Below, piece after piece: positions 42,357 to 49,915 of a stretch of 64,000 nt of DNA. Made by a program: the position numbers and the translations under genes. Below the pieces are notes generated by a model. That model ran no database searches and had not been told where the DNA came from. It saw only the letters and a list, made by a program, of their open reading frames with translations. This DNA is from UBA11524 sp045132495 (GTDB lineage: Bacteria; Bacillota; Clostridia; Christensenellales; Aristaeellaceae): the NCBI GenBank assembly GCA_045132495.1, contig JBGUSK010000075.1, positions 1 to 64,000 of the forward strand. The letters run 5' to 3'. Positions within the stretch are counted from its first letter, which is position 1. Each line of letters starts with the position of its first letter.

Positions 42357-42385
42357 TTGACAGACCTCGACAATCATGCTATACT
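42357..42385 (+). promoter_or_regulatory. Promoter of the CinA/M48 pair
   Basis: TTGACA (42357-42362) and TATACT (42380-42385) with a 17-bp spacer; start near 42392, just before GGAGG and ATG 42417. Confidence 0.87.
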
Positions 42386-42416
42386 GAAGCAGATTCCGGC
42401 GCAGGAGGTACCCGTT

Positions 42417-42902
42417 ATGCATGATCTCGCCAGTTCCGCCATTGCCCTGCTGAAAGCAAAGGGCCTGACCGTCGCAACCTGCGAAAGCCTGACCGGCGGC
42501 ATGATCTGCTCCACGTTGGTGGACGTGCCCGGTGCGTCCCAGGTGGTGCGCGGCGGATTCATCACCTACCAGACCGACACGAAGAGCCTGCTGGCGGACG
42601 TTTCAGCAGCACTGATTGCCGACAGGGGTGTGGTCAGCGCGGAGGTCGCAATGGCCATGGCAGAGGGCGTCCGCAGCAAATTGGCGGCGGATATCGCCGT
42701 GAGCGCAACCGGTATGGCCAGTCCGGGAGAAAGCTGGGAGCCTCCTGCAGGGACGGTGTTTGTAGGTGTGGCGTCTGCCCACGGAACGCGGGCTATCCCT
42801 CTGAAGTTGTCCGGCAGTCGGGCAGAAGTCCGGCAGCAGACCGTGAAAGCCGCCCTCGGGGCGATCCTGACAGAAGCAAAGGAGCACACGCATGAACTAT
42901 AA
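42417..42902 (+). CDS. pncC: CinA C-terminal domain protein (nicotinamide-nucleotide amidohydrolase)
   Basis: 161 residues from ATG at 42417, behind GGAGG; the frame is open upstream but lies before the promoter. It consists of the CinA C-terminal domain only: TVATCESLTGGMI, GASQVVRGGFITYQTDTK, VSAEVAMAMAEGVR, VSATGMASPG. These enzymes convert NMN to nicotinate mononucleotide in NAD recycling. The N-terminal MoCF-like domain of long CinA proteins is absent. Overlaps the M48 protease gene by 11 nt. Confidence 0.9.
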   Translation: MHDLASSAIALLKAKGLTVATCESLTGGMICSTLVDVPGASQVVRGGFITYQTDTKSLLADVSAALIADRGVVSAEVAMAMAEGVRSKLAADIAVSATGMASPGESWEPPAGTVFVGVASAHGTRAIPLKLSGSRAEVRQQTVKAALGAILTEAKEHTHEL

Positions 42903-44109
42903 GGCGCTCTTCCTCATTCTTTTCACGCTGGAGCACATCTATCAGCTGATCCTGAACCTGGTGCAGTCCCGCAGCGCGTCGAACCCCACTCCGGCCAACG
43001 TGGCGGATGTGTACGACAGGAAAACCTACGAACGCTGGCGCGCCTACCACGGCGAAAAGAGCCGGCTGACCCTGTGGCGGACGCTGGTCTCCTGGGTGCT
43101 GACGATGGTTCTGCTGATGACGGACTTCCACGCATGGGCCGCAAGCCTCTTCCCGGCGAATACCTTCATGCAGCTGCTGGGTGTGATCCTCGCGCAGACG
43201 CTGGCAGAGACCGTGGTGTTCATGGGCTTTGCCTGGGTGGACACGATGGTCATCGAGCAGAAGTACGGCTTCAACAAAACCACCGTCAGGACGTTTGTGA
43301 TCGACCAGGTGAGGTCCTTTGTGATCGAGATCGTGCTGGGCGTGATCCTGATGGGGCTGCTGGCCTGGCTGCACATCTCCATGGGCGACTGGGTGGTGGT
43401 GCTGTTCACCGGCGCGGTGTTCGCGCTGACGCTGGCGATCTCCTTCCTCTACGGCCCCGTGTTCAGCCGCCTGGGCAACAAGTTTGTCCCCCTCGAAGAC
43501 GGCGAACTCAAGGACAAGCTCCTCTCCCTGCTGACGAAGCACGGCTACCAGGTCAAGTCCATCGAGGTCATGGACGCCTCCCGCCGCACCACCAAGCTGA
43601 ATGCCTACTTCACCGGGTTTGGCAAGCTGAAGAGCATCGTGCTGTATGACAATCTGGTGAACAGCATGTCCACGGATGAGATCGTCGCGGTGTTCGCCCA
43701 CGAGCTGGGCCACGGTCTGAACAAGGATGTGCTCAAGCAGCAGATCATGAACCTGGGCAATCTGCTCCTGATGGCGATCGCGGTCTGGCTGACCATCCGC
43801 ACCCCGGTGATGCACGAGGCCTTCGGGTTTGCGGAGGTGAATTACGGGTTTGCGTTTGTGCTGCTGAGCGGACTGCTGGGACTGATCCAGCCGCTGACGG
43901 GTATGGCGATGAACGCCTACTCCCGCCACGCGGAATACCGCGCTGACGCTCAGGCGGTGAAGGAAGGCTACGGTAATGCGCTGGTCGGAGGTCTGAAAAA
44001 GCTTGCCCGGGAGAACTTCTCCAACCTTGCGCCCTCCAAGGCGCTGGTGGTGCTGCAGTACAGCCATCCCCCGCTGAGTGAGAGGATTGCTGCGATTGAG
44101 AAGAAGTAA
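42892..44109 (+). CDS. M48 family Ste24-like zinc metalloprotease
   Basis: 405 residues. Membrane helices at ~3-22, 60-80, 93-115, 140-162 and 165-190, then the catalytic motif H270-E-L-G-H274 in AHELGHGLN, a further helical hairpin (~290-345) and the third zinc ligand in SRHAEYRADAQAV. It matches the CAAX-protease-1/Ste24 type, which in bacteria helps with membrane-protein quality control. The gene ends right at a MITE-like repeat whose first large hairpin (ATCCACCTTCCCC...GGGGAAGGTGGATTTT) can serve as its terminator. Confidence 0.9.
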   Translation: MNYKALFLILFTLEHIYQLILNLVQSRSASNPTPANVADVYDRKTYERWRAYHGEKSRLTLWRTLVSWVLTMVLLMTDFHAWAASLFPANTFMQLLGVILAQTLAETVVFMGFAWVDTMVIEQKYGFNKTTVRTFVIDQVRSFVIEIVLGVILMGLLAWLHISMGDWVVVLFTGAVFALTLAISFLYGPVFSRLGNKFVPLEDGELKDKLLSLLTKHGYQVKSIEVMDASRRTTKLNAYFTGFGKLKSIVLYDNLVNSMSTDEIVAVFAHELGHGLNKDVLKQQIMNLGNLLLMAIAVWLTIRTPVMHEAFGFAEVNYGFAFVLLSGLLGLIQPLTGMAMNAYSRHAEYRADAQAVKEGYGNALVGGLKKLARENFSNLAPSKALVVLQYSHPPLSERIAAIEKK

Positions 44110-44266
44110 CGGCCTCATCCGTCTTCCCGCTAACGCGGGAATCCACCTTCCCCAAAGGGGAAGGTGGATTTTGTGACCACATCTCCCTGGGGCAGGTTGG
44201 CATCTATTCAACCCTTCCCCTCTGGGGAAGGTGGCATCGGGCTCTGCCCGATGACGGATGAGGCCG
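44110..44266. repeat. MITE-like palindromic element
   Basis: A 157-bp element with perfect 14-bp terminal inverted repeats, CGGCCTCATCCGTC (44110-44123) and GACGGATGAGGCCG (44253-44266). Inside are four hairpins: TTCCCG/CGGGAA, ATCCACCTTCCCC/GGGGAAGGTGGAT, CCTTCCCC/GGGGAAGG and GCATCGGGC/GCCCGATG. It contains no gene. Elements with this sequence style (CCTCATCCGTC ... CACCTTCCCC) are recalled as abundant in gut Clostridia. The AraC promoter starts 54 bp beyond its right end. Confidence 0.82.
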
Positions 44267-44319
44267 TCGGGCGAGCAAACCACGCTGCAAATAAATCCGA
44301 AAAACCTTCGTGCAGCTTA

Positions 44320-44348
44320 TTGACAATGGGCATAATGGGCTTTATAAT
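44320..44348 (+). promoter_or_regulatory. Consensus promoter with AATGG repeats before the AraC-type regulator
   Basis: TTGACA (44320-44325) and TATAAT (44343-44348), 17-bp spacer: full consensus. The word AATGG occurs four times at 44325, 44334, 44346 and 44355 (spacing 9, 12, 9), overlapping the promoter, which would suit a dimeric operator, perhaps for the regulator itself. Confidence 0.82.
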
Positions 44349-44393
44349 GGTCATAATGGAAAATGTTTTATTTGGTCGAAGGAGGCCTGTTTC

Positions 44394-45296
44394 ATGGAGT
44401 CCTACCTGTTTACGAATGTTGAAGCCGCGGCCGACACCCTCGTGGTGGAAGGCTGGCATAAGCCCGGTACCCTGACCCGCTCCAGCGGCGCGTGGATCCA
44501 CGCCGCAGGCACCGCCATGTTTGAGAAGGGCGAGGTAGCCCTCAACAGCCACGAGCAGTGGATCTGGTTTGCCGTAGAGGCAGGCGAAGTCACGCTGCAC
44601 TGGCAGGACAATGACCTGAAGCTCAAGGCCGAGGACACCTGCTTCCTCCCCGCAGGCGAGCATCAGGCGTACCTCGAGGTTCCCGAGCAGGCCCGCGTGC
44701 TGTGGGTCGCCCTGGAGGGCAATCTGGCCCCCATGGTCGTGCGCAAGATGGGCGCGCTGCTGCATATGCCCCTGCGTCAGGGCGCGCTGCCCAGCCAGAT
44801 GTACCTGGCCAAGCAGATCGTGCAGGTCATGGTGCGTCATTCCGGCACGGCGGACGCCACCTATCAGCTCCAGCACCTGATGTACGGCATGCTGGCCAGC
44901 CACTGGGGTCAGCCTGTCGCCATGGACGCGATGCTCTCCCACGAGATCGCCAAGGTGGTGGACACCCTGCGCGCTAACCAATACCGGGATAATTTCTCCC
45001 TGGCGGAAATGGCCGCGATCTCCCGCATGCCCATGGAGACCTTCCGCAAGCGTTTCGTGAGCGAAGTGGGTATGCCTCCGCTGAGCTACGTCCTCCACTG
45101 CAAGATGGAGCGCGCCAAGGAGCTGCTGCGCGAAGAGGGCCACACCGTCCGCCAGGCCGGTATCGAGGTCGGCATGCAGGACCCCTACCATTTCTCCAAG
45201 CAGTTCAAGAACATCGTGGGCATCAGCCCCTCCGCGTTCATGAAGCAGGCCGCCAAGCCGGACGCCACCATCCGCGGCAGCAGCAAGAACAAGTAA
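44394..45296 (+). CDS. AraC-family transcriptional regulator
   Basis: 300 residues from ATG at 44394, behind GGAGG; the upstream frame overlaps the promoter. Residues ~20-130 are a cupin-like sensing domain (WIWFAVEAGEVTLHW, EDTCFLPAGEHQAYL). Residues ~190-285 contain two helix-turn-helix motifs: NFSLAEMAAISRMPMETFRKRF and the hallmark A-x-x-V/I-G-(MQD)P-Y-H-F-S-K-Q-F-K. Such regulators usually control sugar-use genes. No target gene is adjacent, because the next 590 bp form the DnaA-box region. Confidence 0.9.
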   Translation: MESYLFTNVEAAADTLVVEGWHKPGTLTRSSGAWIHAAGTAMFEKGEVALNSHEQWIWFAVEAGEVTLHWQDNDLKLKAEDTCFLPAGEHQAYLEVPEQARVLWVALEGNLAPMVVRKMGALLHMPLRQGALPSQMYLAKQIVQVMVRHSGTADATYQLQHLMYGMLASHWGQPVAMDAMLSHEIAKVVDTLRANQYRDNFSLAEMAAISRMPMETFRKRFVSEVGMPPLSYVLHCKMERAKELLREEGHTVRQAGIEVGMQDPYHFSKQFKNIVGISPSAFMKQAAKPDATIRGSSKNK

Positions 45297-45302
45297 TATC
45301 AG

Positions 45303-45331
45303 GGTCGCACCGTGGCGGTGCGGCCTTTTTG
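45303..45331 (+). terminator. Terminator after the AraC-type regulator
   Basis: Stem GGTCGCACCG/CGGTGCGGCC around TGG with one wobble pair, then TTTTT. Confidence 0.85.
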
Positions 45332-45689
45332 TGTGGATATGTCCAGCGCTTTCCCAGCGGCCTAAGCAACACAAATCCTTTGGGGATTTGACATTTTCGT
45401 TACGGACTAAACTTTCGGTTTTGTTATTTCCGACCCTCAGGGCAACCGAATGAAGCAATACATCTCTGCCGAACATACACGAACGCGCATAATTATTCAT
45501 TTTGTCACATGTGTAAACAGGCAAAAAAATACAATAGTGCATGTCCACATGAATATCCACATATGATTTCATTGAGGATAACATTTGTGGATAACCTGTG
45601 GATAATGTGGATAACCGCGATACAAAGCGCGTAAATCCGCCACTTTTCCCCTGTTGAATTGTGGATAACCCTGTGGACACTGTGGATGA
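45332..45689. other. DnaA-box cluster with an AT-rich flank (oriC-like region)
   Basis: Perfect boxes TGTGGATAA occur at 45586-45594, 45597-45605, 45606-45614 and 45660-45668, three of them in tandem at 11- and 9-bp steps. Near matches: TGTGGATAT at 45332-45340, TGTCCACA at 45542-45549 and ATATCCACA at 45553-45561 on the other strand, TGTGGACAC at 45672-45680 and TGTGGATGA at 45681-45689. An AT-rich block (about 45490-45537, AATTATTCATTTTG and CAAAAAAATACAA) lies upstream and could unwind. The 590-bp gene-free gap is the longest of the window. This is what a replication origin or a DnaA-titrating locus looks like; dnaA, dnaN and rpmH are not in view. Confidence 0.72.
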
Positions 45690-45887
45690 AACAACTCTTT
45701 GGCTGTGCATACGCCACGTTTATGAAGATGTATAAGCGCATATTCTTCGCAAAATCGGCATGCCGCGGGCGAACATTCGTCCGAAACACGCTGTTTTTTG
45801 TATGCATGCAAACTGTATACACGAAGGAAATCCTGCAAGGTATGGCAAAAGCGGGGGCTGCATAGGCTTTTTCACGGAGGTTTTGCC

Positions 45888-46664
45888 ATGAAAGCATCAG
45901 AACGCCCCATTCTCCCTCGCAAAAAAGCCGAACATCTGGTGACGCTCGCTGCCGCATTGCTCGTACTGATCGGCGGCCTCACCGCTGTCGCCGCATGGCG
46001 GAAAAAAGACACAAATGCGTCATCGTCCGGGCCGATGCCCTCCCCCGCCCTGACGGCGGCGCCCGGGCCACTAAGCGGTTTGGTCATCGCCGTTGACCCG
46101 GGCCATGGCGGTTATGACGGCGGCGCGCGGTGCCGGGATTCCGGCGTGTGGGAAAAGGAAATCAACCTGTCCGTGGCGCTGGAGGTAGCGAAAGCCCTCA
46201 CCAGTCAGGGCGCGCAGGTGGTCATGACCCGGACGGAGGACGCTGACCTGTGTGAAGTCAACCGTCCCGCCGGGCTGACGAAAAAACGCCAGGACATGCA
46301 AAACCGCGTCGCCATTGCCCGGGACAATCAGGCGGACATGGTGATCTCCGTTCACATGAACGAATACCGCGTGCGCTCGGAATCCGGGCCGCAGGTGTTC
46401 TACCGGGAGGGTTGCGACGCAGGCCGTCTGCTGGCAGGATGTGTGCAGGCCGCGATGATCCAGCATCTTCAGCCAGCAAAGGAACGGGTCGCGATGGCCG
46501 GAGATTACTTCATATTGCAGCTGGATGTGCCATCGGTTCTGGTGGAATGCGGGTTCATTTCCAACCCGACAGAGGAAAAGCTGCTGCTGGATGCGGCTTA
46601 TCAGGCGCGCATCGGAGAAGCCGTCGCGGAGGGTGTGCTGGAATTCATTCGGCTGAGACAATGA
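45888..46664 (+). CDS. cwlD: N-acetylmuramoyl-L-alanine amidase, CwlD-like
   Basis: 258 residues from ATG at 45888, behind CGGAGG. One N-terminal membrane helix (residues ~17-36) and a short linker, then Amidase_3 from ~65: zinc ligand His in DPGHGGYDGGA, Glu in W-E-K-E-I-N, His in SVHMNEYR and catalytic Glu in SVLVECGFISN. Length and anchor fit CwlD, which with PdaA makes muramic-lactam in the spore cortex. The gene sits directly beside the DnaA-box region. Symbol assigned by resemblance. Confidence 0.85.
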   Translation: MKASERPILPRKKAEHLVTLAAALLVLIGGLTAVAAWRKKDTNASSSGPMPSPALTAAPGPLSGLVIAVDPGHGGYDGGARCRDSGVWEKEINLSVALEVAKALTSQGAQVVMTRTEDADLCEVNRPAGLTKKRQDMQNRVAIARDNQADMVISVHMNEYRVRSESGPQVFYREGCDAGRLLAGCVQAAMIQHLQPAKERVAMAGDYFILQLDVPSVLVECGFISNPTEEKLLLDAAYQARIGEAVAEGVLEFIRLRQ

Positions 46665-46697
46665 AAAGGCGTCCCTTTGGGAGGGATCGCCTTAAGG

Positions 46698-47603
46698 TCA
46701 TTGTTCGATTCCGTTGGATTTCATCCCCCGCAGGAAGGCCTCCGGCAGCTCCGCCGTGAAGGTCAGCCGTTCGCCGGTGGTCGGGTGGGTGAAGGACAGC
46801 GAATACGCATGCAGCATGAGCCTGGGCACCTTCGCCCCCTTGGGGCTGCCATAGATCGGGTCGCCGCAGACGGGGTGACCGATGTGCTTCATATGCACAC
46901 GGATTTGATGCGTCCGCCCGGTAAGGATGTGCACATCCAGCAGCGTCACGCCGCGGCCTCGCTGAAGCACCGTCCATTCGGTGATGGCCTCGCGGCCGTC
47001 CTCGTCCACCGCCATTTTCTTGCGATCCTTCTTGCTCCGGGCGATGGCGGCCTCGATGCGGCCCGAATCCTCGCGGACGCCGCCCTCCACCAGCGCACGG
47101 TAATGCTTCTCCATCGTGCGGGCAGAGAGCTGCTCAGAAAGCGCCAGCTGGGATGCGTCATTCTTGGCAACAAGCAGCAGACCGCTGGTATCCTTGTCCA
47201 GCCGGTGGACGATACCCGGACGCAGCTCACCGCCGATGCCGCCCAGGCTGTCCAGATGATGGAGAAGGGCGTTGACGAGGGTGCCGTCCTCATTGCCTGC
47301 CGCCGGATGAACGACCATGCCGCAGGGCTTGACCACAACAGCCAGATCGGTGTCCTCATACAGGATCGTCAGCGGAATATCCTGCGCTTCAGGGATGGCC
47401 GGCCTGGGTGCCGGAATGGTCAGCACCACCGTTTGCCCAGGCTTGGCTTTGAGTCCTGCTTTGATGACGACAACGCCGTCCACAGTGACGTTACCCGCTT
47501 CCATCAGAGCTGCCACACGGCTGCGGGTCAGCCCTGATTGCTCGGACAAAAGCACATCCAGACGGCGGCCATCGGCAGAAAAGGTCATTTCAGTTGCTTC
47601 CAT
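46698..47603 (-). CDS. RluD-family pseudouridine synthase
   Basis: 301 residues from ATG at 47603, behind GGAGAG. N-terminal S4 RNA-binding domain (RLDVLLSEQSGLTRSRVAALMEAGNVTVDG) and a pseudouridine synthase domain with the catalytic Asp in HRLDKDTSGLLL, plus GRTHQIRVH. It modifies uridines in 23S rRNA (RluD/YlyB type). It overlaps lspA by 14 nt; the lspA-ylyB order is the common one in Firmicutes. Confidence 0.93.
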   Translation of the reverse strand: MEATEMTFSADGRRLDVLLSEQSGLTRSRVAALMEAGNVTVDGVVVIKAGLKAKPGQTVVLTIPAPRPAIPEAQDIPLTILYEDTDLAVVVKPCGMVVHPAAGNEDGTLVNALLHHLDSLGGIGGELRPGIVHRLDKDTSGLLLVAKNDASQLALSEQLSARTMEKHYRALVEGGVREDSGRIEAAIARSKKDRKKMAVDEDGREAITEWTVLQRGRGVTLLDVHILTGRTHQIRVHMKHIGHPVCGDPIYGSPKGAKVPRLMLHAYSLSFTHPTTGERLTFTAELPEAFLRGMKSNGIEQ

Positions 47604-48051
47604 CGTACTTCTCTCTCCATTCATCCGGGAAAAGCAGCAGCGACGCTGCCATCAGCACCGCGCCTACCGTGAGGGCTGAATCCGCCACGTTAAAGATGGC
47701 GAATTTCACAAACAGCGCCTCGAACATATCCACCACATAGCCCCTCAAAAAGCGGTCGATCATGTTGCCCACCGCGCCGCCGAGCATCAGCATCGCCGCG
47801 ACCCGGCTGAGGGGCCCCAGCCTGTAGCGGCGCAGAACCAGCCATCCCACGAGGATGCACAGGGCTGATACCACACCCAGCGCCCATGACCTGCCCGAAA
47901 ACAGGCTGAAGGCCATGCCGGTGTTCTCCGCGTAGGTCAGCGCCAGCATACCGGGAATCAGCGTCACGCTGTCCGTCAGACCCATGCTGAGCCATTTCGT
48001 CAGGTGGTCGATGATCACCGTCAGTGCGGCGATCCAATAATACTTCCGCAT
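47590..48051 (-). CDS. lspA: Lipoprotein signal peptidase (signal peptidase II)
   Basis: 153 residues from ATG at 48051; upstream codons of the open frame lie in the DUF5665 gene. Four membrane helices. Conserved segments: VIIDHLTKW, YAENTGMAFS, catalytic Asp in GGAVGNMIDRFLRGYVVDMF and second Asp in FAIFNVADSALT. It cleaves prolipoprotein signal peptides in the membrane and is globomycin-sensitive in relatives. Operon: DUF5665 - lspA - pseudouridine synthase. Confidence 0.94.
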   Translation of the reverse strand: MRKYYWIAALTVIIDHLTKWLSMGLTDSVTLIPGMLALTYAENTGMAFSLFSGRSWALGVVSALCILVGWLVLRRYRLGPLSRVAAMLMLGGAVGNMIDRFLRGYVVDMFEALFVKFAIFNVADSALTVGAVLMAASLLLFPDEWREKYDGSN

Positions 48052-48052
48052 A

Positions 48053-48337
48053 TTACTCCAATCTGCGCTGCACAACGTTAACGATATCCGCCAGGAAATC
48101 CCCGATGACCGGAAGATTGCGCTGAGCCAGATCCTGCAGCAGCCACACCAGCGCCGCGCCGAGGATGGTGAAGCCAATGGCCGACCCCAGTCCGCGGATC
48201 ATACCAGCGATAAAGTGCATCCGATAGAAACGCTTCCTGTCATCCAGAAAGCGGACGTAATCCGGCAGATGCATCCGCTCCAGCGTCGCGATGTGCTCAT
48301 CCAGTTTGTTCGCCATCCAGGCCGTCCATTCCTTCAT
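48053..48337 (-). CDS. DUF5665 family membrane protein
   Basis: 94 residues from ATG at 48337, behind GGGAGGG. An amphipathic N-terminus (WTAWMANKLDEHIATLERMHLPDYVRFLDDRKR) is followed by a membrane helix (RGLGSAIGFTILGAALVWLLQDL). Typical DUF5665 layout, a family often upstream of lspA in Clostridia. Function unknown. It ends 1 bp before the lspA start. Confidence 0.85.
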   Translation of the reverse strand: MKEWTAWMANKLDEHIATLERMHLPDYVRFLDDRKRFYRMHFIAGMIRGLGSAIGFTILGAALVWLLQDLAQRNLPVIGDFLADIVNVVQRRLE

Positions 48338-48352
48338 ACAATGCCCTCCCAA

Positions 48353-48587
48353 TGACAGTTTGGGCGGGCAAATTGTATTTATTCGCCATCCGCGAAGATC
48401 ACATTATGCTTTCACCGCCCGATGGCTCAGGCAGATGGTTCTGCATCAGCAGCCTCCAGCCTCGACACAGAGGGCACAGCTTACCAGTCAGGATTGATGC
48501 CAGATCGAAGGGGAAAAGCCGGTCATCAGGATGGGCATGGAGATTCCCCCTTTTGAACTATGATAACACGCCCGGCTTTTCCCGTCA
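48353..48587. other. Gene-free stretch, possibly with a short CxxC frame on the minus strand
   Basis: On the minus strand AAAAGGGGG precedes an ATG at about 48540 whose frame stops after 16 codons; the frame one base back runs on for about 40 codons as a readable C-P-L-C containing peptide ending at 48404. This would need a -1 slip or an error in TTTTCCCCTTC. It could also be non-coding. No terminator or promoter is clear. Confidence 0.3.
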
Positions 48588-48622
48588 ACAAAAGAGGAGC
48601 CGCCATATGCAGCAGCTCCCAT
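48588..48622 (-). terminator. Terminator of the 56-residue secreted peptide gene
   Basis: On the minus strand GGGAGC ... GCTCCTC followed by TTTTGTT, about 15 bp after the stop codon. Confidence 0.6.
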
Positions 48623-48634
48623 AAGATAAGTATA

Positions 48635-48805
48635 TCAGCAAAGCCTTTCGGCTGGATTGTCGGGTGTAGAGGGTTCCGGGGCGGTCTGGGTCAGGACAGC
48701 GAGGGGATCCTGGGACGGAAGCGCATGGAGCTCCCCGGCCAGGTCGGGAATGCTGGTCAGCAGCAGCGCCGCAACGATCACAGCGTCGAGTCGGGTGCGA
48801 TTCAT
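48635..48805 (-). CDS. 56-residue peptide with a signal sequence
   Basis: ATG at 48805 has a strong AAAGGAGG site 7 nt upstream. The product MNRTRLDAVIVAALLLTSIPDLAG has a hydrophobic core that can serve as signal peptide or anchor, followed by a Pro/acidic tail (PSQDPLAVLTQTAPEPSTPDN). A longer frame to 48940 lies upstream of the ribosome site and is rejected. No family recognised. Confidence 0.58.
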   Translation of the reverse strand: MNRTRLDAVIVAALLLTSIPDLAGELHALPSQDPLAVLTQTAPEPSTPDNPAERLC

Positions 48806-48942
48806 GTTTTTTCCTCCTTTCAACATGCTGATTCTACCGCAGCCATGTGTCCCCGGTATGAATCCCCCATGAATCAAAAATGAAGTTTTGCTTCCCTTAT
48901 CCGCAAGGCTGTGATATGATAATGCAAAGGAGGAATCCAAAA

Positions 48943-49815
48943 ATGCGCAAGATGCTTATTCTTCTTTTTGTCTTCCTGCTGCCGCTGACGGCGCTGGCAG
49001 AGCTCCCCGTCTATCCCTACGAGGCACAGGGCGACGCCATCGCAGAGCATACATCCGAGACACTGTGGTGGCGGATCGAAAAGTTCAACGTTGAAGGCGC
49101 GAACGTCTATCTGACCAAGGTCTGTATGGCCGATCCTGGACGGCAGATCGGCAAGGCGACCTCCGACTGGCGGGAAAACACCATGGCCGCCGAGGATATC
49201 GCCAAGCGTGCACCGGAGGCGTCCCTGATCATCAACGGCAGCGGCTATGTGACCAAGCGGTACGCCTGGATCCCGGAAAACTACCCCGGCGTGAGCGAAG
49301 ATTATCACTACACACCCCTGGGTTCGATAACGGTGACGGACGGCGAGGTTTTGCGCTGTTTGGAGGGCGTTCCCTACTACGGACTGACCCTCAACCGGGA
49401 AGGGCTGCGCCTCCATGTGTCGGACGATCCCATCGACGTGCTGGACGAGGAACCTACCCAGACCTGGTCCTTCTATGTGGAATGCCCCATCATCAACGAT
49501 CACCAGTCCATTCTTGACCCGGAATGGACCTTCACCCGTGTAAGGGCCATGCGCACCATCGTCGCCAAAATGGATGACCACAATTACCTGCTCATGACCG
49601 TCACAAGACAGAAGGGCGGATTGACCATGCAGCAGTGCGTGGACTTCCTGCTGGAAAAGTTCAGCCCGGAATGGGCCTACAATCTGGACGGCGGGCCTTC
49701 CTCAGCGCTGATGTACCGCAACCAAAAGGGCAAGCTGGTAACAATCTGGGCCCCCGGGCAGAACAATGTGGATATCATGACCTTCTCTGAATTGACAGAG
49801 GAACCCACACCATAA
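48943..49815 (+). CDS. Secreted phosphodiester glycosidase-like (NAGPA domain) protein
   Basis: 290 residues from ATG at 48943, behind AAAGGAGG. Signal peptide 1-19 (LLPLTALA|E). The C-terminal half has the NAGPA hallmark N-L-D-G-G-P-S-S-A-L and M-Y-R, and earlier A-S-L-I-I-N-G-S-G-Y. NAGPA-domain proteins cleave GlcNAc-1-phosphodiester bonds or act in exopolysaccharide and wall-polymer metabolism. Single gene with a terminator at 49819-49857. Confidence 0.82.
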   Translation: MRKMLILLFVFLLPLTALAELPVYPYEAQGDAIAEHTSETLWWRIEKFNVEGANVYLTKVCMADPGRQIGKATSDWRENTMAAEDIAKRAPEASLIINGSGYVTKRYAWIPENYPGVSEDYHYTPLGSITVTDGEVLRCLEGVPYYGLTLNREGLRLHVSDDPIDVLDEEPTQTWSFYVECPIINDHQSILDPEWTFTRVRAMRTIVAKMDDHNYLLMTVTRQKGGLTMQQCVDFLLEKFSPEWAYNLDGGPSSALMYRNQKGKLVTIWAPGQNNVDIMTFSELTEEPTP

Positions 49816-49818
49816 GCA

Positions 49819-49857
49819 ATGCGGCTCTCCCCAACCGGGAAGGGCCGCATCTTTTTC
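49819..49857 (+). terminator. Terminator after the NAGPA-domain gene
   Basis: Stem ATGCGGC/GCCGCAT, extended by TCTCCC/GGGAAGG, then CTTTTT. Confidence 0.82.
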
Positions 49858-49915
49858 ATTTCCTGCGGAAGCAGACCAGCCTGCATCGGGAGGACCTGCG
49901 AGGAAACAGAAAGCA

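Noticed and set aside
45332..45689. Firm call of the chromosomal oriC
   Set aside because: dnaA and dnaN are not in view and strand bias of the genes around does not switch clearly, so only an oriC-like DnaA-box cluster is claimed.
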